Of a stretch of 64,000 nt of DNA, positions 41,190 to 53,159 are shown in pieces. The stretch spans positions 46,636,027-46,700,026 of the forward strand of contig NC_079205.1 in NCBI RefSeq assembly GCF_026745355.1. The letters are read 5' to 3'. The notes beneath the pieces are model-generated. The model made no database searches and was not told the DNA's origin. It worked only from the letters and a program-made list of their open reading frames with translations. Positions within the stretch are counted from its first letter, which is position 1; every line of letters begins with the position of its first letter. The position numbers were made by a program, and so were the translations under genes. Source of the stretch: Beta vulgaris subsp. vulgaris (lineage: Eukaryota; Streptophyta; Magnoliopsida; Caryophyllales; Amaranthaceae).

Positions 41190-44100
41190 ATCTAGAGAAC
41201 CAAAAGCTTCAATTCAATAGAAACTAGGGGGACCAAGGTATATTTAAGGAAGAGAGGTTTTATCTCTATGGAGGTTTGGGTTAGGGCTATCAAATATTAC
41301 ATTTATCGGCCCAAATTTACTTGGTGTAATAATAGGGAGGATGGAGATCGTACCTATGAAAGGTTGGATTATAGAGCTTATGGTTAGGAGGAATGATTGC
41401 AGCTTCATCCGAAAGTTGTATTATTGAACTTACTCATAATGGTACATGATCACAACTTTATTATTCTTTTCTTTGATCCATCGGCTCCTAAAAGAAGAGT
41501 TTGATCCGTATGGAGTCCTAATTTATGGATTTTGATGATGTGAGGAAAATGGTCCTGGATAATTGGTGCAAGAGTTATGAAGGTTCTCGTATGTTTAAAA
41601 TTACAAGGCAAATTGTGACGGTAAGATTTAAGGCATTCAAGTGGTATAGAGAAATTTTAGGGCTAAGTATTGTATGGGATGATATGGCAAAGCAGTGTGA
41701 AAAGGCCCAATTGGGATTGCATGAGGATGAAAGTGAATATGAGGAGAGCAAGGTTCGATCAAAAAGCTTGAAGCATATTGAGGTTCAATTGGAATACTGA
41801 AGGTAGAGAGCAAAAGTTAAGTGGGTGGCGTTGGATGATCTAAATTGTAAATGGTTTTTTCAGAAAATCTAAGTCTAGAAAGAGGAGGAATGAAATTTTG
41901 ATGTTGAAAAACAGAGTTTGTAGATCGATCATATAGAAAGGAGATACGTACATCGGGTTATTTTGGATCACATTGGTGATATTTTCCAACATTATTAGCT
42001 GAATAATGTTGAGTGGAGCTGGGAGCCTTCAGATGGATTTGATAAATATTATTTTCCGGTTATCTAATGATCAAGCTGAAAGATTATAGTATAAGGTTAC
42101 TCTAGAGGAAATTACGAATGCTATTTTCCAGTTGGGGTGCGCTGAAGGCTCCTGGTTCTAATGGAATCCCAACGATTTTTTTACTAAAGATTTTGAGACA
42201 TTGTTGGTAAAGATGTCATATTAGTTGTCCAGCATTTCTTTGATAAGGGTCATTTGTTGAAAGAATGGAATTTCACTCTGATTTATTTGATTATGGAGAG
42301 GGCAGAAGAAGCGGGTCAATTTAGGTCTATAAGTCTATACATTGTGATTTACAAAATTATCTCAAAGGTCACTGTAAATAGGCTGATCCTATTCTTCAAA
42401 GTTTGGTCTCTCCATTCCAAAATAGGTAGGTTGCTATCACATAACTATTTATCATCCCATCAGTGGTCTCAATGCTTAAAAAAGGAGGAGGTAGCGAGTA
42501 CTTGGCTATAAAATTAATATGTTCAAAATGTATGATAAGGTGAATTGGGAATTCTTAAGCTGGCTTCTGGATAGGATGATGTTTCTGCAGTTTGTAAGCA
42601 TTGGATTATGCAGTGTATTTCAACAGCTTTGTATGCAATTCTTATTAATGATGAGCCTTCTAGTTGGTTCAAGCCATCGTGCGGGCTTCAAGGAGATCCT
42701 CTTTTTCCGTACCTGGTCATTCTTGTCATGGATGTTAATTCTAGAATGACTGTTAAGTTGAAGAGAATGCACTAATTAGGGGTCTCAGAATCTCGAGAGG
42801 AGGGCCTTTAGTCTCGCATTTACTTCTTGCAGACGACTCAATTTTGTTCTTTAAGGCCACCCCACAGACTTGCTCTACTATCAAGAGTATTATTCATAAA
42901 TTTAGATGTTTCTCAAGTGAAGTCATAAATTTTTCTAAGTCTGTTATTATGCTTAGCCCTAATACTCCATCCTCAAATATTTAAAAGATATATGAGGAGC
43001 TTTATTGGAACGCCCTGAGTAGAGGAGCTAGGGAAGTATATTGGGAATAATATTGAGGTGGGTGGGCGGAGTTCTAACAAGTTTATCCCTCTTGTCAAGA
43101 AGATTCAAAAAGAGGTAGGTGGTTAGAAGCCCTTAGCTATGCTTCATGGAGGTAAAGTTCTATTGATATATGGGATGATTGCTCCTCTATGCCAGCATGT
43201 CTTGTAGGTGTTCTTGCTTTCGAGCGAGGAGGATTGCAGATAGAACTAATGCAATTTTCTTAGGTTTTCTTTGGAGAAATGGAAGAGATACCAAAACTAT
43301 TTATTGAAAAAGAAGTGAAATTGTTTGAGTTTCCTAAAGGTAAGGGTGGTCTTAGGATTAGGAATGTGTGCTCATATAATATATCTTTATTAGCTAAACA
43401 AGCGGTCAGGATTCATGAGCACAGAAATTTGTTTAATTCTAAGGTCTTTTCCTCGAAATATAAGGCTTCCACAATCACAATTGGATTGCAAGGTAAAAGG
43501 TTGGCTTCACCTTCATGGGTTTTTTTTGTTGGGGGGGGGGGGGTATGTTATGCTGTTAGGGAGTGCAAGAGGGGGTTCCTCAAAATGACAGGTAGTGGTA
43601 TGGGAACACATATTTCACATGACATGTGGGTTAATGGCCGGCCGTTTTCATTGAGGAGTGGAGCTTCTTTGGAGAAAATGAGGCTGGAGAAAGTCAATGA
43701 TTTAATGATTCAAAATTGTTTGAAATCGAATGTTCCCTTCATCTGGAAAACATTTTCAAAGGACTCGACAATCAGAATTTTGGCTCATATCCTGAGGAAT
43801 GAGAAAAGATGTTATATTTGGCATAGGTCTAGTACAAGCAGGGTAAGTACAAAGGACATCTATTCCCTTATGGGTGAGCAGCGACATAATTTCACGTCTA
43901 GATCGTCAGATAGGAAGTTTTGGGGTAAATTACAGGATCTGGATGTTTGCTAGAAGTGGAGAGTTTTGGGGTAAAGCTTTGAATGTGATTTTCAGGAAGA
44001 GAAATATTCCAATCCCTTCTTTCAATTATTTATGTAAGAACGAGGTAGAGAATGAGGCCCATCTATTCAGGGATTGTGAGGTCTCCTCAAGGGTGTGGTG

Positions 44101-44670
44101 TGGCTCGTGCTTGTAATTCAGGTGCATTCTTCGAAGATTATTCCAATTGGTCTCTGGGTTTCTATTTGTGGCGTATGTTCTAGAAGTAGGATATCCCTAA
44201 TAGTGATCATAGAAGGTGGTTTTGTGCTATATTATGGGCTTTGTGGCTTCATATGAATAATATCATCTTTGAAATAGTGACCCTAATCCTACTAAGGTCA
44301 TGCGTACGACAGGGAGGTTACTAAGTGGGGAAAAGGAAAGGGTAAGAGTCAGGAAGTTTAGCCAAACTGGTGGATCAAAAGATTGGGTTTGGGTTTGGAG
44401 GTGAGATTAAGTTTTTGAATTCAAAAATGTGAAGTTTGTATGGTTCTAATTGATGGTGGTGCCTGGAAGAAAAATGTTAGGAAGTATTGTCCCTCGACAA
44501 GGATTGGATGGATGGGCTTAATGGAGAGGCTTAAGTTTTGTGGGAATGACAAGGTTATTGTTGGCCTTACAGAGCGAAGGTCATGCAATGTTGCGTGGAA
44601 TGAGAAAGGATTTTAAAAGGGGCATGAGGATCGTCTTGAATTATCCCTGATTCGGTGGTGCTTGCGCAAG
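41190..44670 (+). pseudogene. Decayed L1-type LINE ORF2
   Basis: A remnant of a plant LINE reverse transcriptase polyprotein, shattered by stops and frameshifts. In order on the plus strand: an endonuclease C-terminus (TWCNNREDGDRTYERLD at about 41320), the linker, an RT with eroded LKAPGSNG (about 42140), KMYDKVNWEFL (about 42520), LQGDPLFPYLV (about 42690) and LLADDSILFFKA (about 42825), the post-RT block GGLGIRNVCSYNISLLAKQA (about 43350), a HDMWVNGRPFS block (about 43620) and zf-RVT traces near 44030. RNase H-like traces run to about 44660. A G run of about 12 lies at 43538. Much older than the other LINEs here; no clear ends or target duplication. Confidence 0.85.
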
Positions 44671-45166
44671 CTCTGATGAAGAATCAATTCCCATGTCAAT
44701 TAGCTAGTATTCTACTATCCCCGTTTCGCAATACATGCACCCGTTCCTTTTGTTGGATGTTTCAAAATTGATACACAATTTCCTGATGTTTCACAGATCA
44801 CAATACACCCCCTTCTCTATAACATAATCACATGAGTTTGAAATGCAACCACAACCCTCTCTCTCCTCACCATGAATTGTGTGCCATATAAAAATGGTGC
44901 ATCTATTGAGAAACGAAGGTAGTACCGTGTATATGATATTCTTGCAATGTATGGTAAGTATAGCTTTTGTGAAATTGTTTAAGTAGATAGAGGTCTTATT
45001 CAGGTAAGCCATTCTAGCTATTGCATCTAGACGTGGCTAGGTTAGCTACTTTGTTCTTCCTATGTTTTGCTTGTTTGCATTGAATTTTTTTATTCTTTTT
45101 ACTCAATCTACCTTATTTTTCACAGTTATGGGATTTTTTTTTGGCAAAAATCAATAGTCCAAAGCA
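44671..45166. other. Intergenic; possible Stowaway remnant
   Basis: A Stowaway-like segment (CTATCCCCGTTTCGCAATAC then ATGCACCCGTTCC near 44717) has no recognisable partner end. Nothing else supported. Confidence 0.4.
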
Positions 45167-45174
45167 AATCTAGA

Positions 45175-45874
45175 CAGGGGCGGATCTAGGATTTTATTAA
45201 TGGTGGGGCACCAAAATAATCAACTTAATATGATGCAAAAATTAAATCAATATAGTTTATATGAATTTATTGAAGTTCCTACCAATTTTTTGTAACATTG
45301 AATATTTGATATATATTATGCAAATCACAATTAGACAAATTAATATTGAAATAAAAAATTAAACAATGTCATTCCAAGTTCAATAACAAAAAGCAAGTAC
45401 TCTTCGCCATGAATTGATTTGAAAAAAGAAACAAACTCAGTTGATGGTATTGATGCTTGTGCAAAAAAGGCAAAAGAGAAATAAAGAGTGTTGTACATAC
45501 TTGTCTACAGAGACTATATTACTTAGGCTTGAATTGTCGCTGTCACAAATCAGAGTGTGGCTCTGCGCCTCTGCGGCAACCAATCTCTTCTCTCTCTCTA
45601 GAATTTTTTTTCTGTTTCTAGGTTGTAGGTTGAAAAGGTTCTTTTAATTTTTTACATTTTTATTGTATTGGGATTTGGGAATCAAAATCCAAGTAAGAGT
45701 ATTTGCGACTTTGTAACTGTCAAACTGAATTGAGAGTCTGACGCGATGACCCAACAGGAAACGCGTTTACACTGTTTTTTTTATTTTTAAAAAAAAATTA
45801 TTTTTAAGGCAGATTTTTTTAAAAAATAATGGTGGAGCACGTGCCACCCAGGACCCCATGTAGGTCCGCCCCTG
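45175..45874. mobile_element. hAT-type non-autonomous element, 700 bp
   Basis: The ends CAGGGGCGGATCTAGGATTT and AGGTCCGCCCCTG form a TIR of about 10 bp (CAGGGGCGGA). A perfect 8-bp duplication AATCTAGA lies at 45167-45174 and 45875-45882, as expected for hAT. No transposase frame. Confidence 0.93.
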
Positions 45875-45882
45875 AATCTAGA

Positions 45883-46401
45883 CACCCTGCAAAATTAATA
45901 ACGACGTTTTTAACTAGATGTCTATCCAAAGCAGATCAAGTTTTACGTATTGCTTACAAGGTTTTTTCGGGAGTTAGATATGTTTTGGATTCATATTGCA
46001 ATCTTACATTTACCCTCCAAACTTTTCAGGTTGGTTTTCGAGTCGTAAAATCACAATTCTAAAAGAACTCCAGTAACATTGTATCCAGTTCAACAAAACA
46101 TGTTTGCTAAATGCTAATTAGTTGGAATATTTCAACTAAAATGAAAAAGAGAAAAAAAAATGCAGAAGTAGCTTTAAAAAGTGGTTTTAGGTTTTTTAGT
46201 CTATTATTGCTTGTATCATATCATAAAACGCATTATATATCTTGCGTAAAAATTAAGCGCCAAAAATTTATAATAACCTTTCCACATATATAATTTTATT
46301 TATTTACCTTTTAAGAGGAAATAAATTATTTTCTTCGACACCAAATATTGGAAAATCACTAATTCTATAAAAGAAAAATTCCTCCCGCCTCAAGATAAAA
46401 A
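45883..46401. other. Intergenic, AT-rich, nothing recognised
   Basis: No coding or structural feature is supported between the hAT element and the Helitron. Confidence 0.45.
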
Positions 46402-46581
46402 TCTATACAAATATATTAAAAAGCATTCCAATCAAAGAAACGGTGCCACATGACACTCTTCTCAAGCTTCTAATATACATATTTATCATTTAAAAACATT
46501 AACGATGTGTATTTAGTAGGATTCAAACACATGACCTTTAAAATGAAATGTGAGAGTTTAACCACTAGTCCACTATAATTT

Positions 46582-46696
46582 TTTTTGATCCATATGAGCC
46601 ACGAAGGCGGTACAAAGTAGGGGAGGGGGGATTGAACCTGTGACCTATCGTTCACAGCACCTCAATCTTAACCACTAGGCCAAGATATCCTTGGTT
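46582..46696 (-). mobile_element. tRNA-derived SINE (minus strand)
   Basis: A perfect 16-bp duplication TAGTCCACTATAATTT lies at 46566-46581 and 46697-46712. On the minus strand the body begins with a perfect A box TGGCCTAGTGG, has the B-box-like AGGTTCAATCC, and ends in a short A tail (T run at about 46577-46586). It is about 115 bp. Confidence 0.88.
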
Positions 46697-46941
46697 TAGT
46701 CCACTATAATTTGAATGCTTAATGTTTCATTATAAAACATAATAAAGTCTTATAATTATATGTAATTATAAAGACATAGACAAACCTTTTGATCTCTAAC
46801 ACTCTTATTAAGTAACAACATTCTCTTACCCCAATTGCATTGAAATTATTATTTTTATCTCCCAAATCCTTTAAAGTTTTTTAAAACGATTTATCATGCC
46901 ATAACTTTCATTTTCCAATTTTGCACTAGACATAATATTAT

Positions 46942-48000
46942 ACAAAGTCCATTTTGGAGAGACGGTCTCACGTTAGTGTTAACGTGAGACCGATGATGTC
47001 ATGTTGATATCATGCGCATGATCAACCCAGCAGTAGAATTAGTTAAGTGCTTACACCCATTAGTAGTTATGCTAGCCTTAAATTGCTTCTGGGTGAATTA
47101 ACTAAGCGATGAGGTACATTAGTTAAGCGTCGAAGTACATTAGTGCAGCGCTGAAGTAGATATTATTATATCATGAAATCAGATTAAAATGCATTTTATT
47201 GAACATAATTTTAGTATCGCGCATAAAAAATTATCTCTTTCTTAAATAACTTCGCACTAATTCTCTCTTTCTTGAATAACTATCTCATTTTTGCATTAGT
47301 TATGTCAACCTCAAATAACCAATGCAAAAACAATGTTTACTAATGCATGCAATAAATAAAAGTAATGACCTTAAAATCACAACTATTGACCGCATAATAT
47401 ATCAACCCTCAAAGTATAATACCTAACCAAATATCAAAACTATAACTATAAAACCATACATCATTGTTACTCATGAAATAAGGATGAGGAGCTAGCTCAT
47501 GTGGTAGAGCACTCCCCTCTGATCCTTGAGGTCAGGGGTTCGATCCTTACCCCCAGCATTATGTTGGGGTATTTTCTTAGCATGCTTTGCATGCTTTACC
47601 AGTCAATGTGCTGGTAGTTTCTACAAGGCTAGTAACCTTGGTAGGGGTTAGCCCTTGGGCTGACTTAATTTCCCAATCAAAAAAAAAAAAAAAAAAAAAG
47701 TTGTTACTCATGAAATTAATAAAAATTATTCATATGCTATAATTATAATCTTTTAGTTATTTTCTAGACTAAAACTATTAGCCATAAAACCGAAACTGAA
47801 AAACAAAAAGTCATAACTAATGTTAAAAAAAATATAATAACTAAATACCCAAATATCATAACTATTTATCAGAGAACAATAACTAATAGCCAGAATCACA
47901 ACTATCAACCATAAAACCATAATTAAAGGCCGAGGCCCAGAATTGGAGGAAAAACAAACTCCGTTAGTATTAACGTGAGACAGTATTTTATAAGACTTTG
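46942..48000. mobile_element. TIR element with GTCTCACGTTA ends, inside the Helitron
   Basis: The left CAAAGTCC then GGTCTCACGTTA is matched, reverse-complemented, by the right CAAAGTCTTATAAAATACTG then TCTCACGTTA. The left end also holds a local palindrome (GTCTCACGTTA GTG TTAACGTGAGAC). The interior is ATAACTA-type simple sequence and carries the SINE at 47480-47700. Target duplication is not clear, so the superfamily is uncertain (Mutator-like suspected). Confidence 0.55.
47480..47700 (+). mobile_element. tRNA-derived SINE with poly(A) tail and 16-bp TSD
   Basis: A perfect duplication TTGTTACTCATGAAAT lies at 47464-47479 and 47701-47716. The body starts with tRNA-like GAGCTAGCTCATGTGGTAGA (A box), has a B box GGTTCGATCC at 47537-47546, a tRNA-unrelated part, and an A run of about 21 ending near 47699. 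It is a different family from the SINE at 46582. Confidence 0.95.
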
Positions 48001-48101
48001 CGTATTATGAAAAGCTAATACACTTAATTATAAAATTTATAAATAATAATATATATAATAATTGTAACGAATCCGGGGTATCGCCCGGGCCAAAATACTA
48101 G

Positions 48102-48718
48102 TTAACTTAAAAAAGACGGTAGAACAAGAAAAACCAGAAACGCAACAACGTCTGCGTTTCATGACTTCTCTCAAGAGGTAGGTATCACCTACAGTTTTTT
48201 TTTATTGGTTAATATTACCTACATTTGTCCAGTCCCCATTTTGCTGACTTCTCTATGATCAGGTCAATTAATTAATCAGAACATGTTGCTCAGGTTTAAC
48301 AGCAACTCTTCAAAGAACCATTTTTCAATGTGCAGTAGTTTTTTTTTTCAATATGCAGTAGTTGCAAATAACAAAACTTGTTTACATAATTTTGTCAACA
48401 AAAAAGACGTTACTTTCTTCAGAATACCAAGGAAATTTCATTAACTAAGTAGCATGCAAGTCATATTATTAATAACAGACTAAAAAAGTTGGATGTGTTT
48501 GTGATAAATTTCAAACTACTAGAAGCACCTGCATCACCATTGACAAATTATTCAAAGTGAACACAGACGCAGAAAGCAAGGTCAGGAAATGAGGAAGGAG
48601 GAAAATTCTTACTATTATGCTTCTAGTAAGCTTTTTACATAACCTACCATAACGAAAACGATTTATGGTGTTAGTAAAAGCAGCCCTTCAAACACTATCC
48701 AACTCCCTTCCATTGTCC
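48102..48718. other. Upstream intergenic region of the EGF/notch-like gene
   Basis: No gene recognised. Regulatory sequence of the downstream plus-strand gene probably lies here. Confidence 0.4.
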
Positions 48719-48726
48719 TATAAATA
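48719..48726 (+). promoter_or_regulatory. TATA box of the EGF/notch-like gene
   Basis: TATAAATA lies 66-73 bp upstream of the ATG at 48792, leaving room for a leader of about 40 bp. The context CCTATAAATATAAC is a good plant TATA match. Confidence 0.65.
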
Positions 48727-48791
48727 TAACTCGTAATTTACCAACACATCAATTAATTCTAACTGGTATTCTCTCTCTTACACAGTAATCA

Positions 48792-50595
48792 ATGGCTAAC
48801 TATAGTCTCGTAGCATCCGCAGCTCTACTTTTAGTCTTACTTCCAATCACTGCTTTCGGAAATTCAGGTAAAACGATCGCCTCTCCTTACAGTGGACAGT
48901 AGGCCGAGCTTTATATCATTTACAAACTCAGCAAATCAAGAACTTAATTTTGCTGTCATGTTCTGTGATATTTTTTTATGGTAACAGAAAATTGCAGTCA
49001 GGTAACTTGTGGGAAAGGAACATGCAAATCAAATCCAGATAACATGCCACATGGTTTTGTATGTGAATGTGACTCTGGTTGGAGACGTACCCGTCTATCA
49101 GACAGCGAGGAACAACATCTGCAATTTCTTCCATGCATTATCCCAAATTGTAAGTTCCACTTCTTAAGAGGGTTCAGTTCATCTTTTACCTATGTGGCTA
49201 TATCTACTCCGGGTACCTAATACCTATGCTTAACATGGGTATGTATCCAAGTGCCAACCTCCGCTTCTATTTCAAAATCTTTCACATGAAGTATCAAGTG
49301 TTCAAACTCCATACTTATGTCATAGTCTCGATCAAGGACCTGTAATGACTAATCAGTACTCAAAAAGATGTAAAGAGTAACATAATATTCTGCAGTCGGC
49401 GGCTTTCTTCTTAAACCTTTTTCATGTTGTCCTTTGTTGGTTTGGTGTTTGTTATGATTATGATATAACTGCTTGGAGTACAATTTGCTGATGATGAAAA
49501 TCCTAAACAGGTTCTATAAACTACTCCTGTATGCCAGCTGCTCCTCCCCTGCCACCCATCCCAACGAACCCACATGACAATTCTATCTTTAATCGTAAGT
49601 ACAGCATTTTTACGAAGTTAACATCAACATTCTAATTGATTGAAAGTTTCTCAACTGAAATTTTGGTATTCCAGCTTGCAATTGGGTCTACTGTGGCGAA
49701 GGAACATGCAGAAACTCGTCAGACTACATGCATATGTGTCAATGTCAACCAGGGGCCTATAATCTCTTCAACGCATCACACTTCCCATGTTACAGTGACT
49801 GTAAGTGACAAAACTAACCTCTTAGCTCTATGGGACAAGATGCAACTACTTGCTGTATGCAGTATATTGCAACGTCCTCAACTTAGATGTTCCGGTAATT
49901 GGTTTTGTAGGTGCCTTTGGATCTGACTGCTCCAAGCTAGGAATTAATGTTTCAAAGGGATCAGTTACACTGGGTCCTGGTTCAAGTCCAAGTCCAAGTT
50001 CCAGTCAGACTTCAAGAGGCGAAAACCATGGTGAGTTGAATATGAAATAATCAACCAACCGTTACGATATCTCTCCATCACTCTTGCATCTCCAAGTTAT
50101 CTCAAGTGGTGTTTCTAGCCAAAAATTACCACCAAATTTGGCAAAAACAAGCTAAATAATCTCTGCATCCTTTACAATCTATCCACTTAATCAACTTTTG
50201 TTGTCATAAAACTTGTCTTCAAGATATCAGTGTAATATACTTGTAAGTCAGTATTACTAGTCAAAATTACATTCCTATGTAGGAAATTTAACGACATTCA
50301 ATCGAGTAGAAAACTGAAAGAAAAAGAAACTCAGTCGCATCGAATGATAGAATGAAATCCTAATAAATTCAAAGTAACATAAATGATTTAGAGAGGACAT
50401 CAATAAATTCAAATTAGAAAAAAAAGGCTCTTCTATGGTAGGCCATCAAATAAAGGGTCACCGCCTTGTTTTACTCCTCGAAGCATGAGTATATTGTCTG
50501 CCTTACGCTCCTGTTTCGTCCATGCAGGGATGCGATCATGGAAGCTCACCTGGATATTTATCACAATGATGTCTCTGGCTGCAACTTTGTGGTAG
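48792..50595 (+). CDS. Secreted Cys-rich EGF/notch-like protein, possible GPI anchor
   Basis: Small cell-surface or apoplastic protein of the plant family labelled neurogenic locus notch-like; biochemical role unknown. Six GT-AG exons with agreeing phases: 48792-48867, 48988-49149, 49511-49594, 49675-49800, 49911-50030, 50528-50595; total 211 codons. A signal peptide fills exon 1 (LVASAALLLVLLPITAFG). Two EGF-like units follow: ENCSQVTCGKGTCKSNPDN then FVCECDSGW, and CNWVYCGEGTCRNSSD then MCQCQPG, joined by a Pro-rich linker (APPLPPIPTNP). Then comes CAFGSDCSKLGI, a Ser/Pro stretch, and a short hydrophobic C-terminus (WIFITMMSLAATLW) typical of a GPI signal. If intron 5 is not spliced, translation stops at 50050 without that tail. 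The last exon is inferred from splice signals and hydrophobicity. Confidence 0.82.
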
Positions 50596-51498
50596 TGATG
50601 TTTCTCAACGACCACCACAGTTCAGACTGATTTCCGATTATGCTTCTAGTTTATATTGTTCATAGATTTATTACAACATACTTATTGGCTACTAGCCTAG
50701 TACTATTAGTACTAGTTCTATGGCCTATCTAATAATCGTATTATTATTGTTAGTGCTATTACCACCTTTTGTATGTCACTTTCGTTATAGATAATTTCCT
50801 TGTGATATTTTCATTTCAAAAGGCCCCTTCTGAGTTTTTTTAGTAGATTTGGACCTCTCCAAACCCAACCAAACACGAGATACATGGTAGTTGTTGACTC
50901 ATATGCTTCTGATATCTGAAATTTTTCGATGTTGGGACATGGGTCACCTCTATGCTAGTCATCTCTCATTCCTAGAACATACCTACTGTCTGACAAGACA
51001 GGACCTCTGCATATCACCAATAAACTGACTTATAGAAGTTCTGTACCTCTAAATTGGATCACACATGCCATTATTGTTTGAAGACAAAAGAAATGCAAAT
51101 AAAAGTAATTTCCCTCACGTAATATATTCAAAGGAAGTTGACAACGATCAAGCGAAAAGCATGTTTAAGGTCAGTATGAACAAAATGAGGTACATGAATG
51201 AATCAGATAATGCACGCTATGCAAAGTTGATGAATTTATTGCACCAAAGCATAATGTACACAATTCAATAAGCTATCTTCGTATCTCGCCATGGGTTCAC
51301 ATCTACACTTCACAACACAGTTAGCCAAAATCACAACAATAATCAGAATACAACAAAGGGCACAAAAATTTCAAACCAGAGCCAGATACCCATCTAAACA
51401 TTAACAGGAAGTGAGAGAGAGCATATGCAAATGAAGAACAAGCACATACTGTGGGAGAAAGAGCTATTCCATACCCAGAATCCATCAACCAACAAAAA
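50596..51498. other. 3' regions of two convergent genes; no other gene
   Basis: The EGF/notch-like gene (+) ends at 50595 and ribose-5-phosphate isomerase (-) at 51499. No further coding region supported; their 3'-UTRs probably occupy the two ends. Confidence 0.5.
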
Positions 51499-52923
51499 TC
51501 ACTTGGTCTTCACACTCACTCCGGTTTTCCCGGCAATAATGACCTCAGTAGCCATACCCAGGAACAAACCATGTTCCACTACGCCTTCCAAGGCTGAAAT
51601 TTCCCTTCCTGCAGCTTCAGCATCCTTAATTGGTGTAGAGAAATATAAGTCCACAATGTAATTTGAGTTGTCAGTCACATATGGCTTGTCCCCTTCCATT
51701 CTCAACTTTGCATCAATATCAAGCTCCTTAAAGATCTCCTGCAACCAAGAAGAAAAAGGCATAAATATCAATAAGCCTGCATAACTACAAATTTCTAATG
51801 TTTGTTTCTAAACTTTCGATACTACGAATATTACTTCCTCAATTAATATACCAGAAATGCAATTGTTAGTTTGAAAAAACCAGTACAATATCAGTTTTGA
51901 TGCCATTGTAGTAACTAACATGTGTACAACCTCAAAAAACACTACTATATTTTGCAATGAAGGTAGTTATAACACAACGAGTATGTCAAACAGATACGCC
52001 CTCACTCACCCAGCCCCAAACAGAAAAAAGGCACCACTTTTACATAGTAAAAATCGACCCAATTTGTTCAAACTTTCAATTAACTTAGAATGTTTCCAAC
52101 TTCCAATCAACTCAAAACTTTCTCAACTTCGAGTAATACAATTTCAAAACAATCCTCAACCTACATTTGGTTTAAAGTGTGATATCACTTATTGCTAATT
52201 TGAAAATGAAACCATAGAAAAAATTCATCAACTAAGATCACTCACATACAACATTGCATTAAAGAAAAAAAGAAGAAGAAAGAAAGAAACCTGCAATCTC
52301 TTAAGATTGTACTTCCAGCAAAACTGAACAACTTCAACAGGCATAGCAAGACGACTACCACCCAAACCATCAACAAGTTTAGTATCATCAACAACAACAA
52401 TAAACTTATCACTAGCAGCTTCAACCATCTTCTCTCTCAATAAAGCACCACCACGTCCCTTAACAAGATTAAGATCAGGATCAACTTCATCAGCTCCATC
52501 AATGGCGAGGTCAATACGAGGGTGATCATCGAGAACAGAGAGAGGAATACCAAGCGAAGCAGCCTGCTCTTGAGTGCGCTTAGAAGTCGGAATTCCGACG
52601 ATGTTCGAGAGTTTACCGGATGATAGAAGCTCACCGATTCTTGCGACGGCGAATGCGGCGGTGCTTCCTGTTCCAAGGCCGAGAACCATGCCGGATTTGA
52701 CGGAGTCGACAGCTTTTTCAGCGGCGAGTTTTTTGAGGTCGTCTTGAGTTAGGGTTGGGGTTGGAGTTGGGGAAGAGAGAGATTTGATGGTGGTGGAGAA
52801 AAAGGGTTTGTTGCGGAGGTTGGTGTAATGGCGGAAGTTGAGATTGAAGAGTTTGGTGGTGGTGTGACGGTTGAAGGTGGAAGAAGGAGTGGAAGGGAGG
52901 ACAGAGAAAGTGGCGGAAGCCAT
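51499..52923 (-). CDS. RPI3: Plastid ribose-5-phosphate isomerase (RpiA family)
   Basis: Interconverts ribose 5-phosphate and ribulose 5-phosphate in the plastid (Calvin cycle and oxidative pentose-phosphate pathway). Two exons on the minus strand, 52923-52291 (211 codons) and 51738-51499 (80 codons with stop), joined across a GT-AG intron of 552 bp; 290 residues. Residues 1 to about 47 are Ser/Thr-rich with basic residues, as in chloroplast transit peptides. The core begins LTQDDLKKLAAEKAVD and shows the RpiA motifs GLGTGSTAAFAV (82-93), IDGADEVD (141-148) and KGRGGALLREK (155-165). The second exon carries VTDNSNYIVDLYF and HGLFLGMATEVIIA of the C-terminal part. The 290-residue total fits plant RpiA with a transit peptide. 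The paralogue number is inferred from the nearby NEK2-like gene. Confidence 0.95.
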
Positions 52924-53159
52924 TGAAGAGAAATGAGAGGTGGGTTGTTGAGGTTAGTTGTGTTTCTCTTATTGTCTATCTGAGATGATTTGAGGATTGG
53001 ACTCTGATTTTGATTTCTGAATTTTACGAGAGATTATGGGGTGGGTGATGACTGATGAATGATGATGAGAAAGGGAAAGATTTGTGTCTTTTTCTTCAAA
53101 TCTCGTTCTTGGTGGGGAAATTATTTGCAATTCTATAGTGCAGTGCTCCCGTGCATCCG
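52924..53159 (-). promoter_or_regulatory. Upstream region of the RPI gene
   Basis: About 235 bp separate the RPI start codon from the tandem repeat array, so the core promoter and leader must lie here or run into the repeat. No TATA box was confidently assigned. Confidence 0.4.

Larger units (their letters stand above)
46402..48101 (+). mobile_element. Helitron (1.7 kb) hosting two SINEs and a TIR element
   Basis: The 5' end is TCTATACAAATATATTAAAA preceded by A. The 3' end has the hairpin CCGGGGTATCGCCCGGG, then CCAAAATA and CTAG (48098-48101) followed by T. A CCACATGACACTC block near the 5' end is shared with sister copies. At 46510-46575 on the minus strand is the tRNA-like module: A-box-like TGGACTAGTGG and B-box-like TGTTTGAATCC. 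Without the nested insertions it would be about 270-400 bp, like the other copies. Confidence 0.88.

Noticed and set aside
47484..47560. Candidate tRNA gene (A and B boxes)
   Set aside because: A poly(A) tail and a 16-bp target duplication show it is a SINE; a complete cloverleaf and acceptor stem are not evident.
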